Of a stretch of DNA of 64,000 nucleotides, positions 1 through 11,741 are shown piece by piece. The position numbers and the translations under genes were made by a program. The notes under the pieces are model-generated. The model saw nothing but the letters and a program-made list of their open reading frames with translations. It was not told where the DNA came from and ran no database searches. The stretch covers positions 124,001 through 188,000 of the forward strand of contig JBBHKE010000200.1 in assembly GCA_037447655.1 (NCBI GenBank), given 5' to 3'. How positions within the stretch are numbered: position 1 is the stretch's first letter; each line of letters begins with the position of its first letter. The stretch comes from Zygnema cylindricum (Eukaryota > Streptophyta > Zygnematophyceae > Zygnematales > Zygnemataceae).

Positions 1-2
1 GT

Positions 3-2395
3 TATATCGATGATTTGATTATCGCCTCTGCCACAATTGAAGATCACGCGACTCATATTGAATGGGTCCTAACTGAACTAAAAAAGGTCGGATTAAAATG
101 TCATCCAGCTAAATGTACTTTCGGGTCCGTGGGTGTGCCTTACATTGGGCATTTCATTTCCTCAGAGGGGAATCACACCACTAGAAGCGAAAATCGAGGC
201 TATCAGCAAACTGCCAACTCCCAATGATCTCACGAGTCTTCGAGCCTTCCTAGGATTAGCTAATTATTATCGTAGATTTGTCCCTAATTTCAGCACTATT
301 TCTTCACCATTGAACAATTTGCTCAAGCAAGAAGTTCCTTTCGTTTGGGGACCTGATCAGATTTTGTCTTTTCAGAAGTTGAATGATGCCCTCTCGAGTT
401 CTCCAATCCTCCGACCGCCCAATCACAAATTAACATTTTGCCTATAAACAGACTTCGAAAAGCCTGGCATTGCGGCCATCTTAACTCAGCGTGAACTAAC
501 AGGAGAAGAATACGTGGTCGCTTACACAAGCAGGAGTAATAATCGTGCGGAGTCAAATTACAGTAGTTATGAAGGAGAATGTCTAGCAGCAGTTTGGGGT
601 ATTGTACACTTTCGTCACTACCTTTACGGAAAACCGTTTACCCTTCTAACCGACCATCAGCCTTTACATTGGCTGATGACGAACGATAAACTGTCAGGAA
701 AATTAGCGCGATGGGCATTAATTTTACAAGAATATGATGTGGAAATAATTCACCGTCCCGGATTACTTAGTTTTAATGCAGACGGCATTTCCCGAAATCC
801 TTTGCCAAGAACCACAGACAATGGAGTTCGGCAGGATTTCGATGACGACTTAGCTACTATGTCAGCCGGATTTTACATCACACATTCGTTAGCCTCGCTG
901 CCCCACTCTCGTTCTACTTCGGATCCATAGCGAGACGGAGCACAAATTTTTTTCCTCTCCTCACAAACCTTCCGACCAGGCACTACATCCGAGGAGGAGG
1001 AACGAGTAAAGAAAAGGGCTAAAAATTATCTTTGGTTAGGTGGTTCGCTAGTTCGATTGTTAGCGGACAGTAGTCACAGACACGTGCCTCGCCCGACCGA
1101 ACGCCTCTCGCTGATTGAACAAATTCACACCGAGCTGGGCCACTATGGGACCAAGCGTACCCTAAGCTTGCTGCAGGCACACTATTGGTGGTCTAGGATG
1201 CAATCTGATGTCGCAGCGCTATTGCACAAGTGTGCAATATGTGATCGCCTTCGTACCTCTTTTAGCAACCGGCAGACTACCCTCCAACCATTACCCATCA
1301 AAGGGTTATTTTACCGCTGGTCTTGCGATTTGGCAAGCCCTTTTCCGATATCTCGGAGAGGGAAACAATATATAATGATCATGATTGAAAACTTTAGCAA
1401 ATGGGTTAAAGTAGTAGCGTTACCACAGAAAACTGCTAAGCTCACCACCGGTGTTTTTAAAGAATATGTCCTTATGATATACGGCGCTCCAGCCGAAGTC
1501 CTCACAGATCAAGGGTCTGAATTCCGACGAGAATTCCAAGAAATGCTAGATGACGCTCTCATAGACCATCGCCAAACAAGCCGTGATCATCCACAGGCTG
1601 ATGGATTGGCGGAACGTGCAGTTCAGACCTTCAAGCAGGCATTACGCAAGCATTGCTTGGAGAAACATATAACCGTGTGGGACGAGTCACTAGGCTATAT
1701 TGCCATGGGGTATCGAATGTCAGTACTGGCGAGTTTTGCTAATTTCAGTCCGTACTATGTCTTATTTGGGCGACAACCCTTGCTGGGTAGGAATATCCAA
1801 AAAGCCGCAAGCTTTCCCCTTCCCTTACTGTCTAACGGGGTTTTTTGAAGAACTAACTAACATGGCGTTGTTTTTTGCCCGAGAGATGCCCATAGCTTTT
1901 GACAACCTGCAAATCGCCCAGCACAGAGATACTTTGCGCTTTGCCACTACACGCAGCGGCAGCTACCGGCCCCAGCAGAAGCCTTATCGAGTGGGAGATT
2001 ATGTCTACTTACGACGCCAATCCTTTGATACCCTGGACACAGATGTTTCACCTCATAATCTCCGAATAATCGAAGTAGACACGAATGGCATGTTAAGACT
2101 TCAAGGAGCAGATAAGCGAACCTTGCGGGAGCATTCGAAAAATTGTGCTCCATGTTATTTACCGGATCTTTCCCAGGACATGGACCCTATGCGTATGCCT
2201 ATCACTGAGGCTACAGAATGCACACTTTGCAATCGAGCCGACGGAGAAACGTCAATGCTTCTATGCGACCATTGCAACCAGGGATTTCCCATGGAGTGTT
2301 TGGTTCCGCCGTTAACAGCAGTTTTGGATGGTCATTGGTTTTGTCAAGGCTGCCGGGAGTTACCAGTCGTATTGGCCAGCTCTTCGGCAGGCTAA
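3..2395 (+). pseudogene. Ty3/gypsy pol remnant (RT, RNase H, integrase, PHD)
   Basis: C-terminal two thirds of a Ty3/gypsy polyprotein; gag, protease and early RT lie off the left edge. The sequence opens on the RT catalytic motif YIDD (codons from base 3). RNase H follows, from the TDFEKPG segment (about 448) to HRPGLLSFNADGISR (about 755-795). The integrase HHCC zinc domain (HTELGH ... CAIC) spans about 1120-1245. The catalytic core keeps its D-D-E set (CDLASP, TDQGSEF, GLAERAVQ). A GPY/F-like segment (about 1995-2160) and a PHD finger finish the protein. Breaks: frame 3 to frame 1 near 170, TAA at 445, TAG at 928, and frame 1 to frame 2 near 1840. With only two stops and two shifts over 2.4 kb, this is a fairly young copy. 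The family assignment rests on domain order and motifs and is firm. Confidence 0.93.
2219..2355 (+). other. Degenerate PHD finger at the integrase C-terminus
   Basis: The spacing is that of a PHD (C4HC3) zinc finger: CTLC, then CDHC, then GFPMEC, then WFCQGC, with the usual PPL between. The histidine ligand expected after GF is proline (codon CCC at the FPM site), so one of the eight ligands is missing. In gypsy elements this C-terminal position is often held by a chromodomain that guides insertion. A histone-reading role here is inference. Confidence 0.8.
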
Positions 2396-2599
2396 AGAGC
2401 TGGGGGGGGAATAAACTGAGCCTCCCAGCTTCCTCTCTCACTCTACCTTTATCTTTCTTATGATATGTTTATTTGCTGCTTGTACATAATTATTCTCACT
2501 CGTTTTCTGAGATGTTCATGACTTTTCGCTTATTTGTTTATTATTTATATTGCAGCTGATTGTGTTGCATGCTTACCATCCCTTTTTGTCACATGCACG
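2396..2599 (+). repeat. Polypurine-like tract and possible gypsy LTR start
   Basis: Right after the gypsy stop there is a G-rich purine run (AGAGCTGGGGGGG, about 2396-2410), where a polypurine tract and the start of the 3' LTR would be expected. The next 190 bases are AT-rich and non-coding. They lead into antisense copia gag without a boundary I can define. A short or truncated gypsy 3' LTR may lie here, but I cannot show paired LTRs or a target duplication. Confidence 0.35.
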
Positions 2600-3352
2600 A
2601 CACCTCATTAGAATTATCCCTATGGTAATGCTCTAAGTCTATGAGTAGCCATCCCTTCCCTGCATATGGTAAATGATGTCTTCGTACTCATCTGGAAGTT
2701 TCATGATTAGTGTATTAATCTTTCTCTCCTCAGATTCTACATAACCCGCACTAGCAAGCTCAATACATAACGCAACAGTATTATTGCAAAACTTTATCAT
2801 GCTACCGACTTTCTAAACATAGGCTTCTATTTCCTATTTTACTAACTACTGCCTCTCTATAGTCTCACTCTTATAAATTTGAATTAGTGTTTCCCAGATT
2901 TTCGAAGACTTAGTTAGATTAGAAAGAGTGATAGCTATGGACTTAGACACATATCTAAGTATGAGATGTTTTGTTTTAGTGTTTTTTTATTCCCAAATTT
3001 TTATGTCATTTTCCTCGATTTTTGGTTAAGTTATAACCCCCACAAGTGAAACCGTGGCCGAGAGCCTAGCTCCCCTCACCAACAGTGTCCTTTTATCCTT
3101 CTCCTTTTTTCCCCTTTCCATGGTAATGATTTTCCCTTCACCTTCCGTTGAATCCTTACTCCGGTTGATTTTTTGGAAATCCCCTGATGTTCTCCAAAGT
3201 GAGTTCCTCCAAAGCCCGGTGGCGGACATCGCACTTGTCTCGAAACAATTCCCCATAAGTGCTCTTCGGAAAGCAATCCCTCTATTGTAAACTCCCAATA
3301 AGTGAAGTCTGTTCCATCAAACATAGGCACCCTAGATGGTGGGCCCATAACC
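2600..3352 (-). pseudogene. Copia element A, gag remnant
   Basis: Antisense copia gag. Reading leftwards from the PBS at 3352, the frame gives VMGPPSRVPMFDGT, then a YWEF-type segment (the first gag block of this family) and a PPPGFGG motif. It decays and can be followed to a late gag block (MKLPDEYEDI, about 2690-2670) near 2600. The zinc knuckle and pol are missing; the gypsy element takes their place. The start probably lies in the adjoining LTR (M-A-M-E-P-I-E-L-Q-V-M). Gag forms the particle and binds element RNA. Confidence 0.8.
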
Positions 3353-4490
3353 TGTAATTCAATGGGCTCCATTGCCACACAGAATTCGCATGTCCAAAGA
3401 AGCTAATCTAGATAGTGCTGACTCTAAGTTTATATAAACCCAAATGATTGACCCCTTGACAATCAGAACCCCATTGCAGCTTCACCCCTGTGAAATAAAA
3501 CTTTGTGTGTGCTCACTTCCACCACAGAATGCAAAGTTAGAATATGAGTTTTGGATAACATTCCCCACTTTGACTTTTCCTTAGAAATGCAGCCACCTTG
3601 GTAGGCAAACACTCTAACTGACCTAACCTCTTTGTAGCGTGGACTTGCATGAGTCCAGAGCAAAAAGAATCACTTAAAATGGTCAACTGGGTTAATAGAT
3701 ATAGTTGTCCAAAGTTTGCCTTTTATATAAGATGCTCTCCGGGAGAGGCGGCGACCTACCCAAAATAATCCAAGTCCTAAACCCCTCTCTAAACCCACCT
3801 AGTACTGAGGTTTTGACCAATCACATGACTGTACCGTACAATAAAGTACAGATGTTAGAGTACTTCTGTACGGATAGTGTCCAACGTCACCATAATGCGA
3901 CATTTGTCACATCCAGATTTGTTGTCTTCTGTTGCAGAGATTCCGTAAACCCGTACGATGTTACCCCGTGTCATCCGAAGTGGCGGAGTCCGCAAACCGC
4001 CAAATTGTCCTTTCCTCGATGCCGATGCTAATCACGATTGTCCGATTGATATCGGTATTTAATACGGATCGTCGAAACAAATGTCTGTACTATTTGTTTC
4101 GTCCGGTACTAATAGTACAACTGTTTCTATGCAATATAAACCGTAATTTTAATAAATTGAGAAACCTACGTGTATATGTTTAAATACATATCAAACCAAA
4201 TATATCTTTGTACTAGTCTTAGACTACACGGACAAAGCTAGCGGCTACGGTTGACTTGACGGACGGCAGGTACCAGAGTCAATTCATGGGTCCGTCAAGT
4301 AACTTTTGGTAAATCTACCTAGTTCACCCTCTGTCTTCTCTAGTGAGTTTTATGCAGCCATGGCTCTAGCTCCTTATCCAACCTTTAGTGACTACGACAA
4401 GTGTGGTGGCTTGGAGAGGGGAGTTAGAGGCAAACTGCCTCTGCTCTTTTTTATCCTAATAAAGACCTAGAAAATAGTCAAATATCATCA
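3353..4490 (-). repeat. 5' LTR of copia element A
   Basis: Minus-strand LTR of 1138 bp. It ends ...ATTACA at 3353, next to PBS complement GGTGGGCCCATAACC (3338-3352), and starts TGATGATATTTG at 4490. It matches the solo LTR at 47680-48869 along its length, including the U3 hairpin (4354-4440). It cuts into the gag of element B at 4490/4491, so A inserted into B. Confidence 0.85.
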
Positions 4491-5172
4491 TGTTCGACTT
4501 CCATGAACTCTCATTCATTTGTACTACTCGGTACACAATGTTTTCATACTCGTTGGGTAACTTCATGATGAGAGTGTAAACTTTCATCTTCATTGTATCT
4601 GTCCACCCGGCACTCTCCATCTCCATATACAAACAAGAGAGATCATTATAGTAGGCTAACATCTTTCCCCCTTTGTAAGTATAATTCCCTAACTTTTGCT
4701 CTGCCAATTGGTGCTTCTAAATAGGTACTTCTCTATAGATCTCCACCAAGCTCACCCACAACTCCTCGACCATGTAAATGTGAAGGTGGGGGGTTGCCAA
4801 AGCTTGAGCCAGGTGTCTTAGAATGAAGTTTTTGGCATCCATGTTGATGTCTTCCCACGTTTTGGTATCGTTCTCCGTGTTTTTTAAAGCCGCTGCTCCG
4901 AGTGCAATTGTAATAGGGGTAATATGAGTAAGAGGTGTATCCTTCTCTTTCCCTTTTTCGGACACACTATTGTCCCCTCATCTGCCTCCTCTGCTGCAGC
5001 AGAAAACCTTATTCCACCAAACATTGGTGGAGTTCCCTGAGATGGGTGTTTCACTTGTCCACTAACAATGCAATAGTATCTTTTTTCGCACAATGCCCTT
5101 GTCATCATGGCCTCCCAATAGATTAACCCAGATGCATTAAAGATGGGTACCTTAGAGGGTGGGCCTATAACC
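4491..5172 (-). pseudogene. Copia element B, gag remnant
   Basis: Antisense N-terminal gag of the main family. From the PBS side it reads PPSKVPIFNASGLIYWEAMM, then PPMFGG, a charged linker, TWEDINMDAKNFI and LYMEMESAGWTDTMKMKV. The PBS ATG is ATA here (GGTTATAGGCCC). The frame is broken more than once. The fragment stops at 4491 where the LTR of A begins. The rest of B should lie left of the window, beyond A and the gypsy element, if the nesting model is right. Confidence 0.8.
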
Positions 5173-6180
5173 TGCAATTTTGTGTCTTTTATTGGACTAC
5201 ATACTTCAGAAAGCCTCTAGGTGGTTTTCAACTAACCCACTTTCAGCCACAACCAGTCCTGACAAAGCAAAAAAATTGACGATATGACTGCAACCCTGTG
5301 CAGTATAGACTCCCTTGAGTTTGTAGCAAAAAAAATCATTGAAAAACAGCCAACCAGCCGATAAGTTATGAGGTGGCAAAGATGCGAAGCTTATACAAAA
5401 ACTCTCGAATAGAGAGGTGCCTACCTACAAGATTTTCCTAAGTCCTAAACCCCTCTCACAGCCCCTATTTACTAACGTAGAAACAAATCATATGATTGTA
5501 AGGTACAGAAAGGTACTACGGCCAATATACCATCAATACGACCTTTGTACGGCAAGGCCATTGGGTGGACGCCCGTTGCCATACGATTTGTCCTTATGCT
5601 CCAAGGGATTTCCGCGTCCCAATGTCATATAGCCACGTGGCGCTTAGTCATGCCACGCCTGCAAACCGCCAAAGCGGTCATTCCGGGATCTTGGCGATGA
5701 CACACACCGTCGGATCCAAACCGGCATTTAGTATTAGTCGTCGAAACAAATGTCTGGTTTATTTGCTTCGTGTGTGACGTGTCGTACCGTAATCTTTAGG
5801 ATCTCTATGCATTTTATCTGTAATTTTGTTAATTAGACTAGATCCTCAAAACAACGTTTAAATAATTATCAAACCCAATGTACTGTAACGGACTTCTACG
5901 ACAGACTGGTTAGAGCTGACGGCTACGCCTCGCTCTGCCGGTCATAGGTTTGAGTCGTGCCGGACTCAACCTTTTTGTTGAGAGTGACGTATGTCACTAT
6001 TTAGTCTTGCCTGTGGAGCTAAGGCAGCCATGGCTCAACCACCCTCTCTATCCTTCACTGACTACAACAAGTATGGGGGCTAGAGAGAGGAGGTGGAGAT
6101 AGGCTATCCGCTATTTTCTTTTTGTATTTTACTGATCTATATAGACCTACAAATACCTTATAAATCTAGTAATTTTTACA
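5173..6180 (-). repeat. 5' LTR of copia element B
   Basis: Minus-strand LTR of 1008 bp, starting TGTAAAAATTACTAG (6180) and ending ...AAAATTGCA (5173) directly before the PBS. Its U3 carries the family hairpin (about 6020-6110), with the GGCAGCCATGGCT arm and the ACTACAACAAGTATG loop. It abuts element F integrase sequence at 6181, so B inserted into F. TAGAG at 6181-6185 is one expected copy of the target duplication; its partner is outside the window. Confidence 0.85.
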
Positions 6181-6388
6181 TAGAGCATCTAGACAGGTCA
6201 TCATTTATTGTCAAAATAAACCTCTTCCATCCAACCGAAGGTACTTTTGTAGGTCCCCAGATATCTCTGTTGACCAAATCTAGTACTATGTCCCCCTTAT
6301 ATAAGGCGAAATGGAGTATGTGAGCCTTACTTCCAACCACGCCTACAATCATCCACCATTTTATTATCCCCAAACTCAATGCTTTCTT
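6181..6388 (-). pseudogene. Copia element F, integrase fragment
   Basis: About 200 bases of antisense pol, from the pre-integrase region into the start of the integrase core (WGPTKVPSVGWKRF, INDDLSRCS). Right of it lies C (6389), left of it the LTR of B (6180). The sequence continues, in the F reading direction, from 12747 on the other side of C. The conserved DDW is DDL here. Confidence 0.75.
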
Positions 6389-7358
6389 TGTTGAAAAGAG
6401 AGGTATTTTGTAGTCTTTCTTGTGGACTTACTACAGCCCTCATACTTGTCGTAGTCACTAAGGACGTGTAGACAGCCATGGCTGCCTACTGCAGCTAAAG
6501 GAGACAAGCAGATCATTCAGTACAGATTTTCTGCAAAATATAACTGCCCCTTATGGGACTTCATCCAGTGACATCTGGATGATGACCGTACAGACCAGCC
6601 GTTCGCCTTATCCAGTAAGTTTTAAAAAAATCGATACATACATATGGTGCGATATCTATTTAAAGCTATACCGCCTCGGACATTTCATTTAATTAATTAC
6701 GGGACCATTTATGCATAGAAACATACGGGTCCGCACGAAATCAGGACCGCACGAAATATACGATTTAACATTTTATTTCGACGGACGAAATCAAATGTCC
6801 AGATCGGATCGAATTGCTCAAAATGGAGCCGAAATGCCGGAATAGCCGTTTGGCGGTTTGCGGACCAGATGTCGGTGGATGACACGTGGCACCATATGGT
6901 TGGAAAGGGGATATCATGGGAGGAGCAACTACGGCTCCGAAATTGACACGCGTCAGCGGAACGGCCATGCCGTACTATGGTCGTACAAGAAGTACAGCGG
7001 TACCTGTACCTTTTTGTACTTTACATTCTTATGATTGGTCACAGTACCTTAGTAGTAGGCTTAGAGAGGTAGCTTAGGACTTAGAATATTTTTTTGTTTT
7101 CCAGCCTCTCTCCCAGAGTGCACTTGTATTTATAGACCAACTTTGGTCAGCCATAACTTAATGCTCATGGGAGCAATTTCAGTGATTCTTTTGGCAGCGA
7201 ACTCAGGAGAATCCAAGCTATACACGGGTGTAGTCGGTCAGAGATTTTGCGTCCCAGGGTGGGACTTATTCATTGTCAAAGTCAAAAGTGCATATACTAT
7301 CTTAGAGGCTTCACATAAGCTGGACATTCTGTGTACCAATAGAGGTCACATAATTACA
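6389..7358 (+). repeat. 5' LTR of element C
   Basis: 970 bp, TGTTGAAAAG ... AATTACA. It holds the conserved block CATACTTGTCGTAGTCACT (from about 6441) and AGCCATGGCTGCCT (about 6474). The end of U5 runs into the PBS. The upstream gag start seen in other copies is lost here (ATA, then TAA in the short leader). It is 35 bp shorter than the 3' LTR; I did not align the two base by base. Confidence 0.88.
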
Positions 7359-7373
7359 GGTTATGGGCCCACC
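7359..7373 (+). promoter_or_regulatory. Primer-binding site, internal initiator tRNA-Met type
   Basis: GGTTATGGGCCCACC starts at the first base after the LTR. It is complementary to the anticodon stem-loop of a plant-type initiator tRNA-Met, not to its 3' CCA end. This resembles Drosophila copia and yeast Ty5, which use a cleaved tRNA half as primer. The ATG in the site is the complement of the CAU anticodon and is in frame with gag. Confidence 0.85.
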
Positions 7374-10300
7374 CTCTAGGGTACCCATTTTCAATGGAAC
7401 ATGGTTCATTTATTGGGAAACTATGATGAGGGGTGCATTGTTTGAAAAAAGGCTTTGGGGCATTGTGAGTGGTCGTGTGCGTCGCCCATCCGCAAAATTG
7501 GGAGTTCCACCAGGGTTTGGAGGATCGCGGTTCACAGGAGGATCTGCGGGGGTAGAAGTGGTAGATAATGTTGGAGAAAGCATCGTGTCGGACATAAGGA
7601 AGGAGAAAGGGAAAGAGACACCGATGCCTATTGGATCGGTTCCAATAGCATTTGTTCAGAAAATTGAGGCTAATGATAGTGAAATCTGGGATTTCAACAA
7701 TACCGTGGCGACTCATTTTGTTCTCGGGCGTCTCACCCAGGCAGTGGCTACACCTCATCTTCATGTTGACAAGGCAAATGAGTTGTGGGAGGCTCTTGTC
7801 AACATTTACAAGAGTGGTACGATTCAGCAGCAAAAGCTGGAAGATCAGAAGGTACAAGCATATGTATACAAAGGGGGAAAGGTGTTAGATTTTTGTAATG
7901 ACTTGGCTGGGTTATTTATGGAGTTCGAGAGTGCATGGAAAAGGGAGACCGAGAAAGAGAAGGTGAATACTTTGTTGATGAAACTCCCAAATGATTATGA
8001 AAACATTGTTAACATGGTTCAGGACTTGCCAGATCATTGATGGATCTGGAACTCCGTTGTGGGAATGATTTTGGTTCGGGAAAGCACAATTGAGATTCGG
8101 AGAGGAGGAAAGAGTGTTCAGGCATTGGTTGCTGGTACTAACTGGGGGGATAAGGATTCCAAGAAACCTTATGGGAACTTTGGTGGAGGAGGAAGAGGAA
8201 ACCATGACGGATTTGGACCAAGGGCTCCGAAGGGGCTTTGCCATTTTTGTAAGAAGCCAGGACACAACATGGCGGAGTGCACTAAGTTGACGGAGTTGAG
8301 ATTGAAGGAGGAATCGATTGGAAAACCAACCGGAAGGAAAAAGAAGGCGTTCGTTGCGACACAAGTCATAGGAGAGGATACCGATGATGACTATGGAGAA
8401 CGTCTCCTCGACGAGGAATTTGAGGTGAAAAGTGAGCCGGAGATTCCAAGGAGGCAAAAGTGTGCTTTTGGTGGAGTGAAAGAAGCAATTGAAGAAGGAT
8501 AGATCATTTATTCAAGAGCCTCTATGCATATGTGTAGAGAATTACCATTGTTTACCAAAATGAGAAAGATCCCTAATGTAGAGATAGAGTATGGGGATGG
8601 GAGAATAGTGACCACTAATTCAGTGGGATCAGTAGATCTGAGGGTCCTAGTTGATGGAAAGACATCTATAGTTACTTTCTCTGATGTTCTTTTTATTCCG
8701 GAGCTGAACAAAAATCTTATCTCTACGTCGGTCTTAGATGATAAGGGCTTTGAGACTAGTACTAAGAAAGGAGTCTTCGTTGCTAGCTATGAGAATGAAG
8801 TGTACTTCACAGCTAAAAAGGGTAGCCAAGGAATGTTTAGGCTAAATTTGAGTAATGGAAAGACGGGAGTTTACTATGCTGGTGTAAGTGATTTGATGAT
8901 GAGGCATAAAAGATTGGGACATGTGCATCTAGATAGATTGAAGGAAATGAAGAAAACGGGTGTAGTTGACGGCATATTTTGGAGATAATGAGACTTTGGA
9001 TGATTGTAGTGGGTGTGCTCAAGGAAAGGCCTACAGATTGCCTTTTCCAAAAGCCGCAACATATAAGGGTGAAAAGGTTTTAGATTTGGTTCACACTGAC
9101 ATATGGGGACCGGCTAAAGTGCCATCAGTTGGTGGGAAAAGATTTATGCTTACTATCACTGATGATTAGTCTAGATACTCTAGAGTATATTTCTTGAAAA
9201 ACAAATTTGAGGCTTCGGCTTACTTTAAAGAATATAAACCATGGAGTGAAACAATTCATGAGACACCTATAAAGAGAGTGAGAAGTGATAATGGGGGGGA
9301 ATTCACTTCTAATGAATTTGAGGATTACTTGAAAGAGAAAGGGGTTCAACACCAAAAGACCGTCCCAAAGAACCCAGAACAAAATGGTGTAGCCGAGAGA
9401 CTAAATCGGACATTAAGTGATAGTGCCCGTAGCATGTTGACAGATAAAAAGATAAAGAAAAGCTTTTGGGCAGAAGCCATGAATTGTGCTAACTATCTCA
9501 AAAATAGAGTCCTTACCTCAGCTGTAAAAGGTCAAACACTCTATGAAAGATGGACCGGGAGAAAACCTAACATATCATACATAAAGGTGTTTGGAAGTCA
9601 AGTGTTTAGTTTAAACACAGAAAAATCTGATTGGAAGTTAGATGCTAGAGGAAAGTCGGGATACTTACTTGGGTATGATGAGAACGTAAAAGGGTATAGA
9701 GTTTATGATCTCGAAAGAGAAGACATAATTCTAGTGAAACACTTGGTAGTTAGGGATGAAGGAAAATCCATAGATCCCTTTAAGTACATTAAACCGGTCA
9801 GAATTAGAATTGAATCCGAAAGTGAGTTAGATTCAAATTCTACTAACCGAACTCCGGTTCAGCCTGAATTTGCAAAGAGAGAGGAAAAAATGACCGAGAG
9901 TGATCCTCTCTTGGATTCACAACATCCGGTTCAAACCGAGGAAGAAAACGAAAAAAGGCTCGAAATGGACGATGAACGTCCGGAGATAGACTCCACGGAT
10001 AGGGGAGAAGGCGAAGCTGTTCGGAGAAACCCAAGATTACCCTCCATTCTAGCATCGGAGTTTGAAGGAGGAAGGAGAAGTAGCAAGAGACTTCAAGAGA
10101 GACAAGTGAACAACAAGGTAACTAAGCTTTCACATTTGAGTGAACCTCAGACTTACTCGGATGCGGTTAATAGTCTGGAAGGTGGTAGATGGGTGACAAC
10201 TATTAATGATGAGATGGTTTCCATTATGGAAGCAAACACTTGGGAGTTGGTGGATTGTTCTTCGGATAGAAAGCCGATAGGATGCAAGTGGGTATTTAAG

Positions 10301-11728
10301 TTGAAGCTCAATCCTGATAACACTATCGAGCGATACAAGGCCAGATTAGTCGCAAAGGGGTTCACACAGAAGGAGGGAATCGATTATAAGTAGACCTTTG
10401 CTCCGGATGTTAGATTCCCCTCCGTCCGGATTTTACTTAGTCTCGCGGCAGCGGAAGACACGGAAGTGCACCAGATGGACATCAAACCTGCTTTCTTATA
10501 CGGAGAATTGGAAGAAGAGATTTTCATGAGACAACGGGAAGGATTTGTGGAGAAAGGAGAAGAAAACAAGGTGTGTAGATTGATAAAGTCCCTTTATGGA
10601 CTAAAGCAAGCTCCTCGCCAATGGAACAAAAAGCTGGACGAGTTTTTGACAAATTTGGGATATATCCGGATAAGCTCGGATCATTCGATCTACTTATTTG
10701 AGGATGAGGAGGGTATAATTTTCATTGCCATATATGTTGATGATTTGCTTGTGTTAAGTAAATCAATGGTGAAAATTAATAGGTTGAAAAAGTATTTAAA
10801 GAGTAGATTTGAAATGAAAGATTTGGGGGAGGCAAAGTACATATTGGGAATTCAAATGGAGAGGGATAGAGAAAAGAAGATAATTAGACTAACTCAAATG
10901 GAAGCAATTGGGAATATGCTTGAAAATTTTCAAATGGAAAAAGCAAATAGCTGTACAACTCCAATGGACTTAAAGAAGGGAAATGAGGGGAGCTCAGAAG
11001 AGGGAGTCTTGATTTTGAATGATGAACTAGGACTTGAGGAAAACAAGTTCATGCAAACTATTCCGTACAGACAGGTTGTTGGTAGTTTGATCTACTTTAT
11101 GAACTGTACTCGTCTTGATATAGCAGCAGCTGTGGGAGTATTAAGTAGGAGTCTGAATGATCTTAGGAAAAAATATTGGGAAGCGGCCAGAAGGGTCATG
11201 CGGTATATGGTAGGAACTAGAGATTTGTGGTTGCATCTGGGAGGGGATAATACTGACATCACTACTTGGTGTGATGCCAGTTATGGGGATGCTCCTATGA
11301 CGAGGTGTACTTCTGGGTATGTGTTGTATGTTGGGAATGGAGCTTGCTGTTGGAGCAGTAAGCAACAAAAGGTCATTGCTCAATCCACCATGGAGGCTGA
11401 GTATATGTCCTCTTGTTTGGCTGTGAAAGAGTTAATGTGGGTGAAATCTTTGCTTCAAGAATTGGGATACATGAAGAATGGAGTACAAAAGATATTTTGT
11501 GAGAATCAAGCTGCGATTGCAATTGCAGCGAACCCTAAGCATCATTTTAAAGCAAAACACATGGATATTCGTTTGAGCTTTGTTAGGGAGAAAGTTGAGA
11601 ATAAAATCATTAGTTTGGAATATATACCAGATGGTGAGATGGTAGCAGATATGATGACTAAACCGGTCCCTTCTCCTGAATTGATATTTTGTAGGGAGGA
11701 GTGTGGACCAAAGCAAAAGATAGACTAG
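7363..11728 (+). pseudogene. Element C gag-pol polyprotein (nearly intact)
   Basis: One long frame. Gag starts MGPPSRVPIFNGT at the PBS ATG. The CCHC knuckle CHFCKKPGHNMAEC is at 8239-8280. The protease segment (about 8500-8720) has lost its active site: expected W-I-I-D-S-G-A reads stop-I-I-Y-S-R-A. The pre-integrase HHCC region (HKRLGHVH ... CSGCAQGK) spans about 8905-9030. The integrase core has HTDIWGP, RSDNGGEF and NGVAERLNR, so D-D-E is present. RT starts near 10286 with IYVDDLL at about 10730. RNase H (C-D-A-S-Y-G-D, then HFKAKHMDIRLSF) ends at 11728. Stops: TGA 8038, TAG 8500, TAG 9167, TAG 10391; one-base shift near 8970. Gag and pol share a frame, as in classical copia, so no programmed frameshift is needed. 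Confidence 0.92.
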
Positions 11729-11741
11729 AAAATAAGGGGAG
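11729..11741 (+). promoter_or_regulatory. Polypurine tract of element C
   Basis: AAAATAAGGGGAG lies between the pol stop and the TG of the 3' LTR. The same 13 bases occupy the same place in E (32026-32038) and H (59012-59024). It is the expected plus-strand primer. Confidence 0.9.

Noticed and set aside
6765-7077. Overlapping open frames in the 5' LTR of C
   Set aside because: Equivalent frames are broken in the other LTR copies, so they are not conserved coding.
8966-8990. Programmed frameshift between gag and pol in element C
   Set aside because: The shift falls in pre-integrase, not between gag and pol. D, E, H and I are not shifted there in the same way, so it is a mutation.
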